Part shown: positions 54,133-60,828 of the stretch, one piece after another
How positions within the stretch are numbered: the first letter of the stretch is position 1
Layout of the letters: every line of letters begins with the position of its first letter
Assembly: GCF_018531495.1 (NCBI RefSeq)
Contig: NZ_JAHDTI010000002.1
Coordinates: 806,001-870,000 of the forward strand
Direction: 5' to 3'
DNA from: Nonomuraea sediminis
GTDB taxonomy: Bacteria; Actinomycetota; Actinomycetes; Streptosporangiales; Streptosporangiaceae
Length of the DNA: 64,000 bases
Position numbers and translations under genes: made by a program
The notes under the pieces: model-generated
Seen by the model: the letters and a program-made list of their open reading frames with translations, nothing else
Databases searched by the model: none
Told to the model about the DNA's origin: nothing

Positions 54133-55029
54133 TCACACCAGGTGCTGGCCGGGGGGTTCGACGGTGAGCGTCTGCTGGTCAAGATCCAGATGGAGGATGC
54201 CTCCCTCGCTCTTGCGCAGCTGCCGCCAGGCCGCATACCCGGTCAAAATCGTCCGCTCCCAGTCTGCGGCGGGCAGGACGCTCACCTCAAGGTGGGACGT
54301 CATGGCGGCGATGGTCTTGAGCAGATCGTGGTCGATGTGCTGCACGTTCTCGAAGTAGCCGTGCCGGGCGGCGTAGGAGAACACCAGAGCGGAGATGCCC
54401 TCCTCGATGGCGATGGCCCGGCCGCCGTCCTCGGCCTCGTCGATCATGGGGTCGCTCTTGCGCTTGCAGCCCAGCAGGAAGCGGGTGACGGGCGACCAGC
54501 CCAGGACGGCGGCGTGGGCCAGGTGGAAGACGTCGTGGAAGCGGTAGTCGTCGTCGATGTAGGAGGCGTTGGTGAGGGGGTCCCCGCAGCTGGCGCCGTC
54601 GCGGGTGAGCAGCGCGACCGTACGGCCCTGGCCGGTGCGCTGCAGCGCGAAGGTGAGGGTTGCCCGGCGGGGTAGTTGCTCGGCTTCAGGGAAGGCCTCG
54701 TCGAAGAGAGTGCGCTCAGCCTGGGGGGTGGGCAGCCACCGATCCTTGATCTTGACGAGGCTGGCCGCGGCGATGTCTTCCAGGTCGAGGTCGAAGCGGT
54801 GGGCGAGGGCGGCGACATACCACAGGACGTCACCGAGTTCTTCGCGCAGATACTGCTTGCCGGAGACCATCCCGGGCCCGTCTCGCAGGTGCTTTTTGTA
54901 GGCGGTGGCCAGCGATCCGACCTCCCCGACAAGGCCGAGCAGGGGGACGAGCACGGGATCGGCGTCAGGGACTGCCGGTTGAAGGGTTTTGATCGCTGCC
55001 TGCTGATATCGGGCGAAGTCCACGCGCAC
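54133..55029 (-). CDS. MazG-like nucleotide pyrophosphohydrolase with extra C-terminal domain
   Basis: A 298-residue protein. The N-terminal 100 residues have a MazG-like all-alpha NTP pyrophosphohydrolase core, GLVGEVGSLATAYKK and LREELGDVLWY (E36, E64, D67), though the second Glu of the first ExxE is Ser (EVGS). The remaining 190 residues (YRFHDVFHLAHAAVLGWSPVTRFLL, then EDGGRAIAIEEGISALVF) are helical and His/Asp-rich, and the family is unknown to me. It could remove competing dNTPs such as dTTP or dUTP. First gene of a leftward operon, divergent from the carrier-protein operon. Confidence 0.7.
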   Translation of the reverse strand: MRVDFARYQQAAIKTLQPAVPDADPVLVPLLGLVGEVGSLATAYKKHLRDGPGMVSGKQYLREELGDVLWYVAALAHRFDLDLEDIAAASLVKIKDRWLPTPQAERTLFDEAFPEAEQLPRRATLTFALQRTGQGRTVALLTRDGASCGDPLTNASYIDDDYRFHDVFHLAHAAVLGWSPVTRFLLGCKRKSDPMIDEAEDGGRAIAIEEGISALVFSYAARHGYFENVQHIDHDLLKTIAAMTSHLEVSVLPAADWERTILTGYAAWRQLRKSEGGILHLDLDQQTLTVEPPGQHLV

Positions 55030-55053
55030 TCCTGTCGGATAGTCCGGAACTGT

Positions 55054-55070
55054 CGTCGGCTAAGCCGACG
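55054..55070. promoter_or_regulatory. 17-bp palindrome between the divergent operons
   Basis: CGTCGGCT-A-AGCCGACG, perfect eight-base arms around one base, lying between the MazG-like and carrier-protein genes. Possible -10 boxes (TATGCT, TAGAAC) follow at about 55078-55088. Probable operator for the XRE regulator encoded at 55403; inferred from position and symmetry. Confidence 0.55.
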
Positions 55071-55124
55071 CGTGTCGTATGCTAGAACAGTGCTGCTGGA
55101 AAATCCGACGAACGGGAGAGTCTC

Positions 55125-55406
55125 CTGAACGCGATCGAGCCGTCCCTGGAGGACATCGTTGCCGTGGTCGTGGAGTTCCTGGCGCTGCTGCTGGATCGCG
55201 ACCCCGACGAGTTGCGCATGGAACTGGAATCAGCCGGCCAGGAGTTGCCCGTCGATTCGATCCTGGTCGTGGAGATCTTGACCCGGGTCGAGGCGCGGTA
55301 CGGGATCACCATTCGCGCCGACGCGGAGGCGGCCCGCTCCACACGGTCGGTCTACACCTTCGCGGCCACCGTCCTGAACACCATCAAGGAGACGCAACCC
55401 TCATGA
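55125..55406 (+). CDS. Acyl carrier protein-like (phosphopantetheine-binding) protein
   Basis: About 93 residues if translation starts at the unusual CTG at 55125, which has GGGAG/GAG four bases upstream; otherwise GTG at 55164 or 55170. The sequence follows an ACP: helix I LEDIVAVVVEFLALLL, then ELPVDSILVVEILTRVEARYGITI with Ser in the DS(I/L) position that accepts 4'-phosphopantetheine, and a final TRSVYTFAATVLNTI helix. It would carry an acyl or aminoacyl thioester. The stop overlaps the XRE start (ATGA), so it is coupled to the downstream regulators and the synthase. Confidence 0.7.
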   Translation: MNAIEPSLEDIVAVVVEFLALLLDRDPDELRMELESAGQELPVDSILVVEILTRVEARYGITIRADAEAARSTRSVYTFAATVLNTIKETQPS

Positions 55407-55825
55407 CCCCTGCTGCTGCCGACTCCCGCGGCCGCGACCCCGAGGTGGAACTTCTCGGCGAACGCCTGCGCCATACCCGTGACTACCTGGGCATGTCCCA
55501 GCAGTACGTGAGCGACATGACCGGGATCCCGCGCTCGGCCGTCAGCGACATCGAGCGAGGTGCCCGGCGCGTGGACAGCCTGGAGCTGAAGAAGCTCGCC
55601 CGCCTTTACACCCGGCCGGTGTCCTACTTCCTGGCCAAGGAGGAGGAGGCCGATCTCGGTGAGCACGCGCTGGCCGGGCTTCCTCGTGCACTGGTCGGGT
55701 TGACCGATGGCGACTGGGAGGAGGTCATCAGCTTCGCCGAGTTCCTGAAATACCGCCGTGCCCACGAGCAGGAAGCGGAGCACGAGCTGGGCGGTGACAC
55801 GGTGCCTTCGAGGCAGGCGGAGTGA
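55403..55825 (+). CDS. XRE family repressor-like regulator
   Basis: A 140-residue Cro/C1-type regulator: LGERLRHTRDYLGMSQQYVSDMTGIPRSAVSDIERGARRVDSLELKKLARLY is the helix-turn-helix. A helical C-terminus follows. It overlaps the carrier gene upstream (ATGA) and the ImmA/IrrE gene downstream (GTGA). XRE plus ImmA pairs are typical switch modules of mobile elements, in which the protease inactivates the repressor on damage or stress. Confidence 0.9.
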   Translation: MTPAAADSRGRDPEVELLGERLRHTRDYLGMSQQYVSDMTGIPRSAVSDIERGARRVDSLELKKLARLYTRPVSYFLAKEEEADLGEHALAGLPRALVGLTDGDWEEVISFAEFLKYRRAHEQEAEHELGGDTVPSRQAE

Positions 55826-56730
55826 ACTGGGACGTGGCCCACCGGGTTGCCTCGATGGCCGCCGCACAGGCGCATCGCGACCTGGAGCTCGACCGTCTGG
55901 AGTATGTCGATGTCTATGCCGCGCTCCGCCAGGCCGGGGTGGACGGCATGGCCCGGCCTATGTCACGGCTGTTCGGGGTGTACGTCTCGCCCCAGCACAA
56001 CGGGCCCGCCGTACTGCTCAACGCCAACCTCGACATCATCGCCCAACGGCACACGGCTGGGCACGAGCTGGGGCACCACCTGATGCGCCACGGTTCGGCC
56101 TTCGATAAGGAGCTGGATCGTGCCACGCGCTGGGGGGATGGCTCGTGGCCCGATGAGGAGAAGGTCGCCGAAGCGTTCGCGGCCTGGTTTCTCATGCCGC
56201 CGCCCGCCGTGCACGTCGCGCTCGCGCGGATCGGTGTGCTCCGGCCGCGGCTTCCCGAGCACGCCTACCAGGTGGCCCGCTGGCTGGGCACCTCGTATGC
56301 GGGGACGGTGCACCACTTGCACCGGCTGCGCCTGCTGACCGGCGAGCAGAGGGGCGTGTGGCTGAAGGCCAAACCCGCTGCGCTCAAGGCCTCGCTGGCC
56401 GACGGGCCCGTCGCCGGCAAGGCCCATGTCCACGTCGTCGCCGCCGGCGCGCACCGCTCCACCGTGCGGGCCGACGTAGGAGACCTGATCGTGCTGCGGA
56501 GCCCGGGGGCCCACTTCGACGCCTTGCCACAGGGCTTGCTGCCTGCGGATACAGGACAGGGGCGGCTCTTTGAGGAGGAGTGCGCGCTCATGAGTGCCGC
56601 AGAAGTCACCGACGCCTTCACCGGGACGGCCGAGGTGAGGGCCCGAATGTCAGATGGCGTGGACGTCCTCGAGATCACCGTGCAGCGGCAGGCGCCCCGG
56701 GCCGACGTCCAGGCTCTCTGGCCGGCCTGA
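55822..56730 (+). CDS. ImmA/IrrE family metallo-endopeptidase
   Basis: A 302-residue protein with zinc protease motif HELGH (81-85, in TAGHELGHHLMRH) and the third ligand in the helix EKVAEAFAAWFLMPP, characteristic of ImmA/IrrE (COG2856). The C-terminal third (about 200-300) is an extra domain of unknown function. The partner is the XRE protein upstream (GTGA overlap). Presumably cleaves that repressor and so switches the cluster on. The thymidylate-synthase-like gene follows 59 bases downstream. Confidence 0.9.
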   Translation: MNWDVAHRVASMAAAQAHRDLELDRLEYVDVYAALRQAGVDGMARPMSRLFGVYVSPQHNGPAVLLNANLDIIAQRHTAGHELGHHLMRHGSAFDKELDRATRWGDGSWPDEEKVAEAFAAWFLMPPPAVHVALARIGVLRPRLPEHAYQVARWLGTSYAGTVHHLHRLRLLTGEQRGVWLKAKPAALKASLADGPVAGKAHVHVVAAGAHRSTVRADVGDLIVLRSPGAHFDALPQGLLPADTGQGRLFEEECALMSAAEVTDAFTGTAEVRARMSDGVDVLEITVQRQAPRADVQALWPA

Positions 56731-56789
56731 CCCGCACTTCCCGCCTCTTGGCATACCGCTTCGACTCTCACCGAATTGCAGGAGCAGCG

Positions 56790-57587
56790 ATGTACACCTT
56801 CACCATCGCCGAGGAGAACACATCTCTGGCCTGGAGCGCCGCCTGCCGCGCCCTGGACACTCCCACCAACCCGCGCCGGGACGGATTTCACACCGTGGTC
56901 CGCATCGGCGACGCCACCGCCGAAGACCCGCAGGTGCGCGCCCATCTCGACCAGGTGCGCCAGCAGTACGGCTACGACCCGATCGAGACCGTGGCCAACA
57001 CGATTTTTCCCGCCAGGCTGGCGGCCGCGTGCTCCTCCCCTGCCGAGCTCGCACTCCGCTACCGGAACATGTATCCGCAGCTCAAGCGCATGCACAGGCG
57101 AAACCGAGGCGGAACCTACTTCGGCCGTGTCGTCGCCTACCCCGGCGAGCACGGCCAGGTCGACCAGCTGAGCGCCATGATCGACCGCATTCGCACGCAG
57201 GCCGCACGCACCGGACCGATGAGTGCCGCCTACGAGATGGACATCGCCCACCCCGGCGACCTGGATCGCGATACGGAGACTTGGTCGACGCCGGTGCACG
57301 TCGCCGGCAAGGACAACGGCTACCGCGGCTTTCCGTGCCTGAGCCACTGCTCCTTCCAGCTCGAGCGAGGTCAGGTCCTGCACGCGGTGGCGCAGTACCG
57401 CAGTCACTACATGGTGGACCGCGCCTACGGCAACTACCTGGGCCTCGGGCGCCTGCTGGCCTACCTGGCCCAGCAGGCGCAGGTGCTGCCTGGCGGCCTC
57501 ACGGTGATCGCCGGGCACGCCCAGATCGAAAAGCACCTCACCGTCATCCGTCCAGTGATCCACAACCAGTTGCCGATCCCGGCCTGA
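56790..57587 (+). CDS. Thymidylate synthase-like enzyme (putative dUMP hydroxymethylase)
   Basis: A 265-residue protein whose C-terminal half aligns by eye with thymidylate synthases: nucleophile Cys183 in FPCLSH, the phosphate-binding YRS (203-205), Asn215 in AYGNYLGLGRLLAYLAQQA at the position that selects dUMP rather than dCMP, and His243 in AGHAQ. The N-terminal part differs from canonical ThyA. In phages such homologues hydroxymethylate dUMP or dCMP for DNA modification. AGGAG precedes ATG 56790. It lies in the carrier/XRE/ImmA operon and converges with the base-hypermodification gene 20 bases away. The exact reaction is inferred. Confidence 0.75.
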   Translation: MYTFTIAEENTSLAWSAACRALDTPTNPRRDGFHTVVRIGDATAEDPQVRAHLDQVRQQYGYDPIETVANTIFPARLAAACSSPAELALRYRNMYPQLKRMHRRNRGGTYFGRVVAYPGEHGQVDQLSAMIDRIRTQAARTGPMSAAYEMDIAHPGDLDRDTETWSTPVHVAGKDNGYRGFPCLSHCSFQLERGQVLHAVAQYRSHYMVDRAYGNYLGLGRLLAYLAQQAQVLPGGLTVIAGHAQIEKHLTVIRPVIHNQLPIPA

Positions 57588-57607
57588 CACGGGGCCTCAT
57601 GCCAGCT

Positions 57608-58642
57608 CTACGCCGGGTGGAGTGCTGGCGTGTTGACCCCCCACTTGGGCGGAAACCATGCCGTCAGAGGGGCTGGATCTGGCCGGTAGAGCTGTTTGAT
57701 ACGGCTGCGCCCGCTGATGCCGGCAATGTCTGGATGCGCCACCCGGGCGTACTTGTCGACCTCGCAGAACAGATTCTGGCAATCGATGAGTTGCAGTGGA
57801 CGGCCGCGCAGCCCGGTGAAGCACAGCTCCAGCCGGGCAAAGTGCTCCGTTTGGGTGTCGGCCATGTAGCGGATCACCTCGGCCTCGATGCCGTCGGCCG
57901 CCGGGCCAAAGCACTTGCGGATACCGTCGCGGGCCCCTGGCCCGGGGACGACGAAGTCCATCTCGGAAAAGGACAGGTGGGCTGAGTAGTTCAGATCGAT
58001 CAGGTACTGGTAGGCCAGGAACGGGCCTAGCGCCGGGAAGTCCAGCAACACCTCGTAGGCCTCGCGCATGGACGCGGCCTCCTGAATGCGGGCAGGTGCC
58101 CTGCCGTTCATCATCATCTCGATGAGCCGCAAGTGGTTGCTGTGCTTACGCTGCTGACCCAGCGCCGGCGGGGGGGTGATGTAGGCGGCAGAGTACAGCC
58201 GCTCTCCCGCCGCGAACGCGCTGGACAAGATCCGATCCCAGGCCGTGAAGTCGTATCCGCTCCATGTCGGCTCGCCAAGGTGCCTCTCAAGAAGCTGCCA
58301 GGTCGTGACCTTGTTGAACACCTTGAACAGCACCGTACGGAAGTACACCTCCGGCCAGTCCTGCTCTCCTCGGTAGGACACCTGGCCGATCAGGTACTGG
58401 CTGACGCGGTCGGCGGCACGAAAGCAGTTCGTGAAGCGGTGCTGAGCCAAGACAGGGTCGTGGGGAGCGCGCGGCGCCTCCCCCAGCCTCGCCAGATATA
58501 CCTGCTGCCTGGCCGCCGCGAAGCGCCAGTAGGTATCGAAGACGGGCGTGGGCCGCAGCGTACGTCCCGCAATCCTCACCGCAGGAGGCGGGGCCCAGCC
58601 TTCCGGTCGAGGTGCGGGCAGAGCTTGCAGCGTGGGTGCCAT
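57608..58642 (-). CDS. Putative DNA base hypermodification protein (5-hmdU DNA kinase helical-domain family)
   Basis: A 344-residue protein recognised as the helical domain family found in 5-hydroxymethyl-dU DNA kinases and the related alpha-glutamyl/putrescinyl-thymine pyrophosphorylases. Diagnostic blocks: HRFTNCFRAADRVSQYLI (69-86), RKHSNHLRLIEMMMNG (165-180), DLNYSAHLSFSEMDFVVPG, ARDGIRKCF (237-245) and LIDCQNLFCEVDKY (285-298). No Walker A is present, so it is not itself a P-loop kinase; it probably recognises or modifies the base in DNA. ATG 58642 follows an AT-rich promoter-like stretch (58646-58670) shared with the divergent small gene. Confidence 0.75.
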   Translation of the reverse strand: MAPTLQALPAPRPEGWAPPPAVRIAGRTLRPTPVFDTYWRFAAARQQVYLARLGEAPRAPHDPVLAQHRFTNCFRAADRVSQYLIGQVSYRGEQDWPEVYFRTVLFKVFNKVTTWQLLERHLGEPTWSGYDFTAWDRILSSAFAAGERLYSAAYITPPPALGQQRKHSNHLRLIEMMMNGRAPARIQEAASMREAYEVLLDFPALGPFLAYQYLIDLNYSAHLSFSEMDFVVPGPGARDGIRKCFGPAADGIEAEVIRYMADTQTEHFARLELCFTGLRGRPLQLIDCQNLFCEVDKYARVAHPDIAGISGRSRIKQLYRPDPAPLTAWFPPKWGVNTPALHPA

Positions 58643-58691
58643 GGAAGGAATATATATTGAATATAGGCTTCGTTCTAGGAAAAGGACATGG

Positions 58692-59000
58692 ATGAAACTG
58701 CTGTGGCGTAGCCAACGCCGCAACACCTTGGTTTCTTGGCCGCATGCCGTCGATGATCGGTTGGAGCGGCTGGTGGCCGCCGGACTCGCGGCCGGCGAGA
58801 ACGTGAGTCGCTCCCAAGTGCTGGCCGCCCTGGTGGCCAGCACCGAAGTCTCTCCCGAACAGGTATCCGCCCTTGTCCGGGCGTATCGCCGCATGCCTGC
58901 GGAGGCGCTTGACGAGCATCCGGACACCGCCGACGAATGGCCACAAGTCCGGCATCCAGGGCCGCGTCGGGGAGCCGGCGAGAAGCCGGCCGGAGCCTAG
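58692..59000 (+). CDS. Small RHH-like protein
   Basis: A 102-residue protein, with AAAGGA upstream of ATG 58692. The segment VDDRLERLVAAGLAAGENVSRSQVLAALVAS resembles a ribbon-helix-helix (CopG/Arc-like) DNA-binding fold; the C-terminus is charged and Pro-rich. It diverges from the base-hypermodification gene across an AT-rich promoter, so a local regulator role is plausible. Assignment by pattern only. Confidence 0.55.
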   Translation: MKLLWRSQRRNTLVSWPHAVDDRLERLVAAGLAAGENVSRSQVLAALVASTEVSPEQVSALVRAYRRMPAEALDEHPDTADEWPQVRHPGPRRGAGEKPAGA

Positions 59001-59359
59001 CCCCGCCGCGATCCGGCCAAAGCGGTGCTCATCGCGTTCGCCACCTCCGGCCAGTCCGCCCGTCACCTGGTGTCGCACGCCGTGGCCGGTAGCCCGCACG
59101 CCGCCGCTGCACGCGGCGCTGGTGCCGCGTGGGTCGCTCGTGCGTGCGAGATCGACGTCGTGGCCGAAGCCGACTCGCTGGGGGAGGTTCTGGAGCGGGC
59201 TAGAACCGATGGGGCTATCGCCGCTGCGATGCGCCGCTGCCTCATGCCTTCGTCCGGTCGGAGAAGGGGCAGGCGATGGACGGGTCCGGCGGGCCAACGT
59301 TCAGCGACTCTCCGTAACGAGGCATGCGAGTTAGGTTAGGTGAGGTTTCCTGCCTCATC
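59001..59359. other. Segment without a supported gene
   Basis: 359 bases between the RHH-like gene and the truncated transposase. Short frames exist (59025-59339 plus strand, MLIAFATSGQSARHLV) but have no recognised family and no ribosome-binding site. Probably degraded mobile-element DNA. Confidence 0.4.
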
Positions 59360-59875
59360 TCATGGGGGATCGCCACACATGTTGGCCGCACCAGATGCAC
59401 CGGCTGGGAGTTTCCGGCCTGATCCTGCGGAGAAGTGCTTTGGTCTAGCTAGACGAGGCTCTGCCAGGCTCTGCCATCTGTTCCGCTTGGTGCTCAACCG
59501 GAATATCGGCTGGCGCTGCTCCAGCTCTTCCAAGATTCGAAACGCGGTCGCCCGGCTCGGCAGCTCGATCTCGCCTGGCCCGTGCCGTGTCTCAAGCCGC
59601 GCTGCGGTCCGCCGGATCACCATCATGCGCGACGGCTTGGACTCCTCGACATGCTCCGCCATGATTTCCAGCGCCGTCTCGGTCCATCGGGGAGAAATCA
59701 CCCGAGCGGTGCCGGTCAGCAAGGCGCGGGCTGACACTCGCCGCCAACTGCCTTGCCCGTCCTTAGCCAGTACTTCCAGGCCGGCGGTGGTGGCGACCAC
59801 CTCCTCCACCGACAGGACCTCACCGTCATGGACGAGTCGGGTTCCGACTCCGAGTCGCACCGATTCGGGGTTCAC
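59360..59875 (-). pseudogene. TnsB-like transposase, N-terminal fragment
   Basis: 171 codons, of which the first 140 match the N-terminal DNA-binding region of actinobacterial Tn7-like TnsB/Mu-type transposases (VHDGEVLSVEEVVATTAGLEV, then IVRRTAARLETRHGPGEIELPSRATAFRILEEL-like order and FRLSTKRNR). The protein then diverges abruptly after KRNR, where the catalytic DDE core should follow; a full TnsB has some 600-700 residues. A 10-base tandem duplication marks the break. The start overlaps the tnsA stop by four bases (GTGA), the native tnsAB arrangement. Non-functional as a transposase. Confidence 0.7.
59456..59475. repeat. 10-bp tandem duplication at the tnsB break
   Basis: AGGCTCTGCC occurs twice in direct tandem (59456-59465 and 59466-59475), next to the 10-base palindrome TCTAGCTAGA (59444-59453). 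This is exactly where the TnsB similarity ends, so it probably records the rearrangement that truncated the gene. Confidence 0.75.
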
Positions 59876-60609
59876 GGGATCACACTCAGCCGATGGTCAA
59901 GGCTCAATGGCTTGCTCAAATCGGTCGTAAGCCGCTGAGTCCAGAGCGCATGCAGAAGTGCTGGTCGCACTTGCCACGATGGCCAGCCATTGAAGCTCTC
60001 CAGCGCCTCCGCGAGGGTGACGCCGTCCAGGTTCGCGTTCTGGATCTCGGCCAGGGCCCGTTCGTCAATCAGCCATGCACGCCGGTAACCGGCCAGGAAT
60101 CGGAGATTCGCCAACTCGGCGACGGGAGGTTCGGACCAGATCTCAAGCCGCCAGCCACGCGCTTCCACGATTGCCCTCGCCCAGCTCAGGGCTCTTGCGA
60201 CCTTGGGCTTCTGGCGTAGATGGCTCGGCTTGACGTCCACCACGAGCGGGGCTTCGCCAGGTGTAGGGACGAGCAAGTAGTCCGGGACGTGTCGACGCCA
60301 GACGCCGTCTACCTGGGCCTTGAGGAGGAACGGCTGAGCGACGACCTTCCGTACGCCCCGATCGAAATCGACATAGATCAGCCGGGCAAGTTCGAGACGT
60401 GACTCATAGATCACATGATCATGGTTGGTGGCGCACCAGTAGGTTCCCGAGTAGTGCTTCTGACCGGCGTGCGAACGAAAGTTCCGCCACGGTACGGCCG
60501 CACCCCAGGCGTCGGCGGGGATCTCGCGCCAGGCACGGTCCTCCTCCATGCGCCCATCTTCCGTACGGAGACTGACCAGCGCGGTGTCGACCTCAACGTC
60601 AACCGCCAT
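59872..60609 (-). CDS. TnsA-like heteromeric transposase endonuclease subunit
   Basis: A 245-residue protein with the TnsA nuclease core: VIYESRLELARLIYVDFD, then HVPDYLL and LVVDVKP, giving the restriction-enzyme-like catalytic set (Glu69 or Glu73, Asp110, Asp125-x-Lys127). In Tn7-like elements TnsA cleaves the 5' ends of the transposon while TnsB cuts the 3' ends. The gene appears complete, but its partner downstream is truncated and no tnsC or tniQ is visible here. Also resembles the stand-alone TnsA-like proteins of actinobacterial islands. Confidence 0.8.
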   Translation of the reverse strand: MAVDVEVDTALVSLRTEDGRMEEDRAWREIPADAWGAAVPWRNFRSHAGQKHYSGTYWCATNHDHVIYESRLELARLIYVDFDRGVRKVVAQPFLLKAQVDGVWRRHVPDYLLVPTPGEAPLVVDVKPSHLRQKPKVARALSWARAIVEARGWRLEIWSEPPVAELANLRFLAGYRRAWLIDERALAEIQNANLDGVTLAEALESFNGWPSWQVRPALLHALWTQRLTTDLSKPLSLDHRLSVIP

Positions 60610-60772
60610 GCGCCCCTCCCCACAGGTCGATGGCTACAATTCGCGCCAAATCGACCACATAGAGCGACGTCTTTACGGCCTCGAACGTACAACCCCGTGG
60701 CTAATGCGCCAAGAGGGACGTAGGACAAGGTTGCTACCCATGCCGTCTCAGCATGACGGCCAACTGGCCAGA

Positions 60773-60806
60773 CCGTGGCCGTGGCCAATGAGACTTGGCC
60801 ACGATC
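60773..60806. repeat. Diverged copy of the dnaB 3'-end sequence
   Basis: CCGTGGCCGTGG (60773-60784) and CTTGGCCACGATC (60794-60806) recur in the same order and orientation inside the dnaB 3' end at 60885-60896 and 60910-60922, with spacers of 9 and 13 bases. The copy lies in the 219-base gap (60610-60828) between tnsA and the dnaB stop, which otherwise holds no gene. It could be an attachment-site or insertion-target remnant. Confidence 0.6.
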
Positions 60807-60828
60807 GATGAGAACCTACACCAGCCCG

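Noticed and set aside
59025-59339. 104-codon plus-strand frame between the RHH-like gene and the tnsB fragment
   Set aside because: Composition and context look like degraded DNA; no motif or upstream site supports it.
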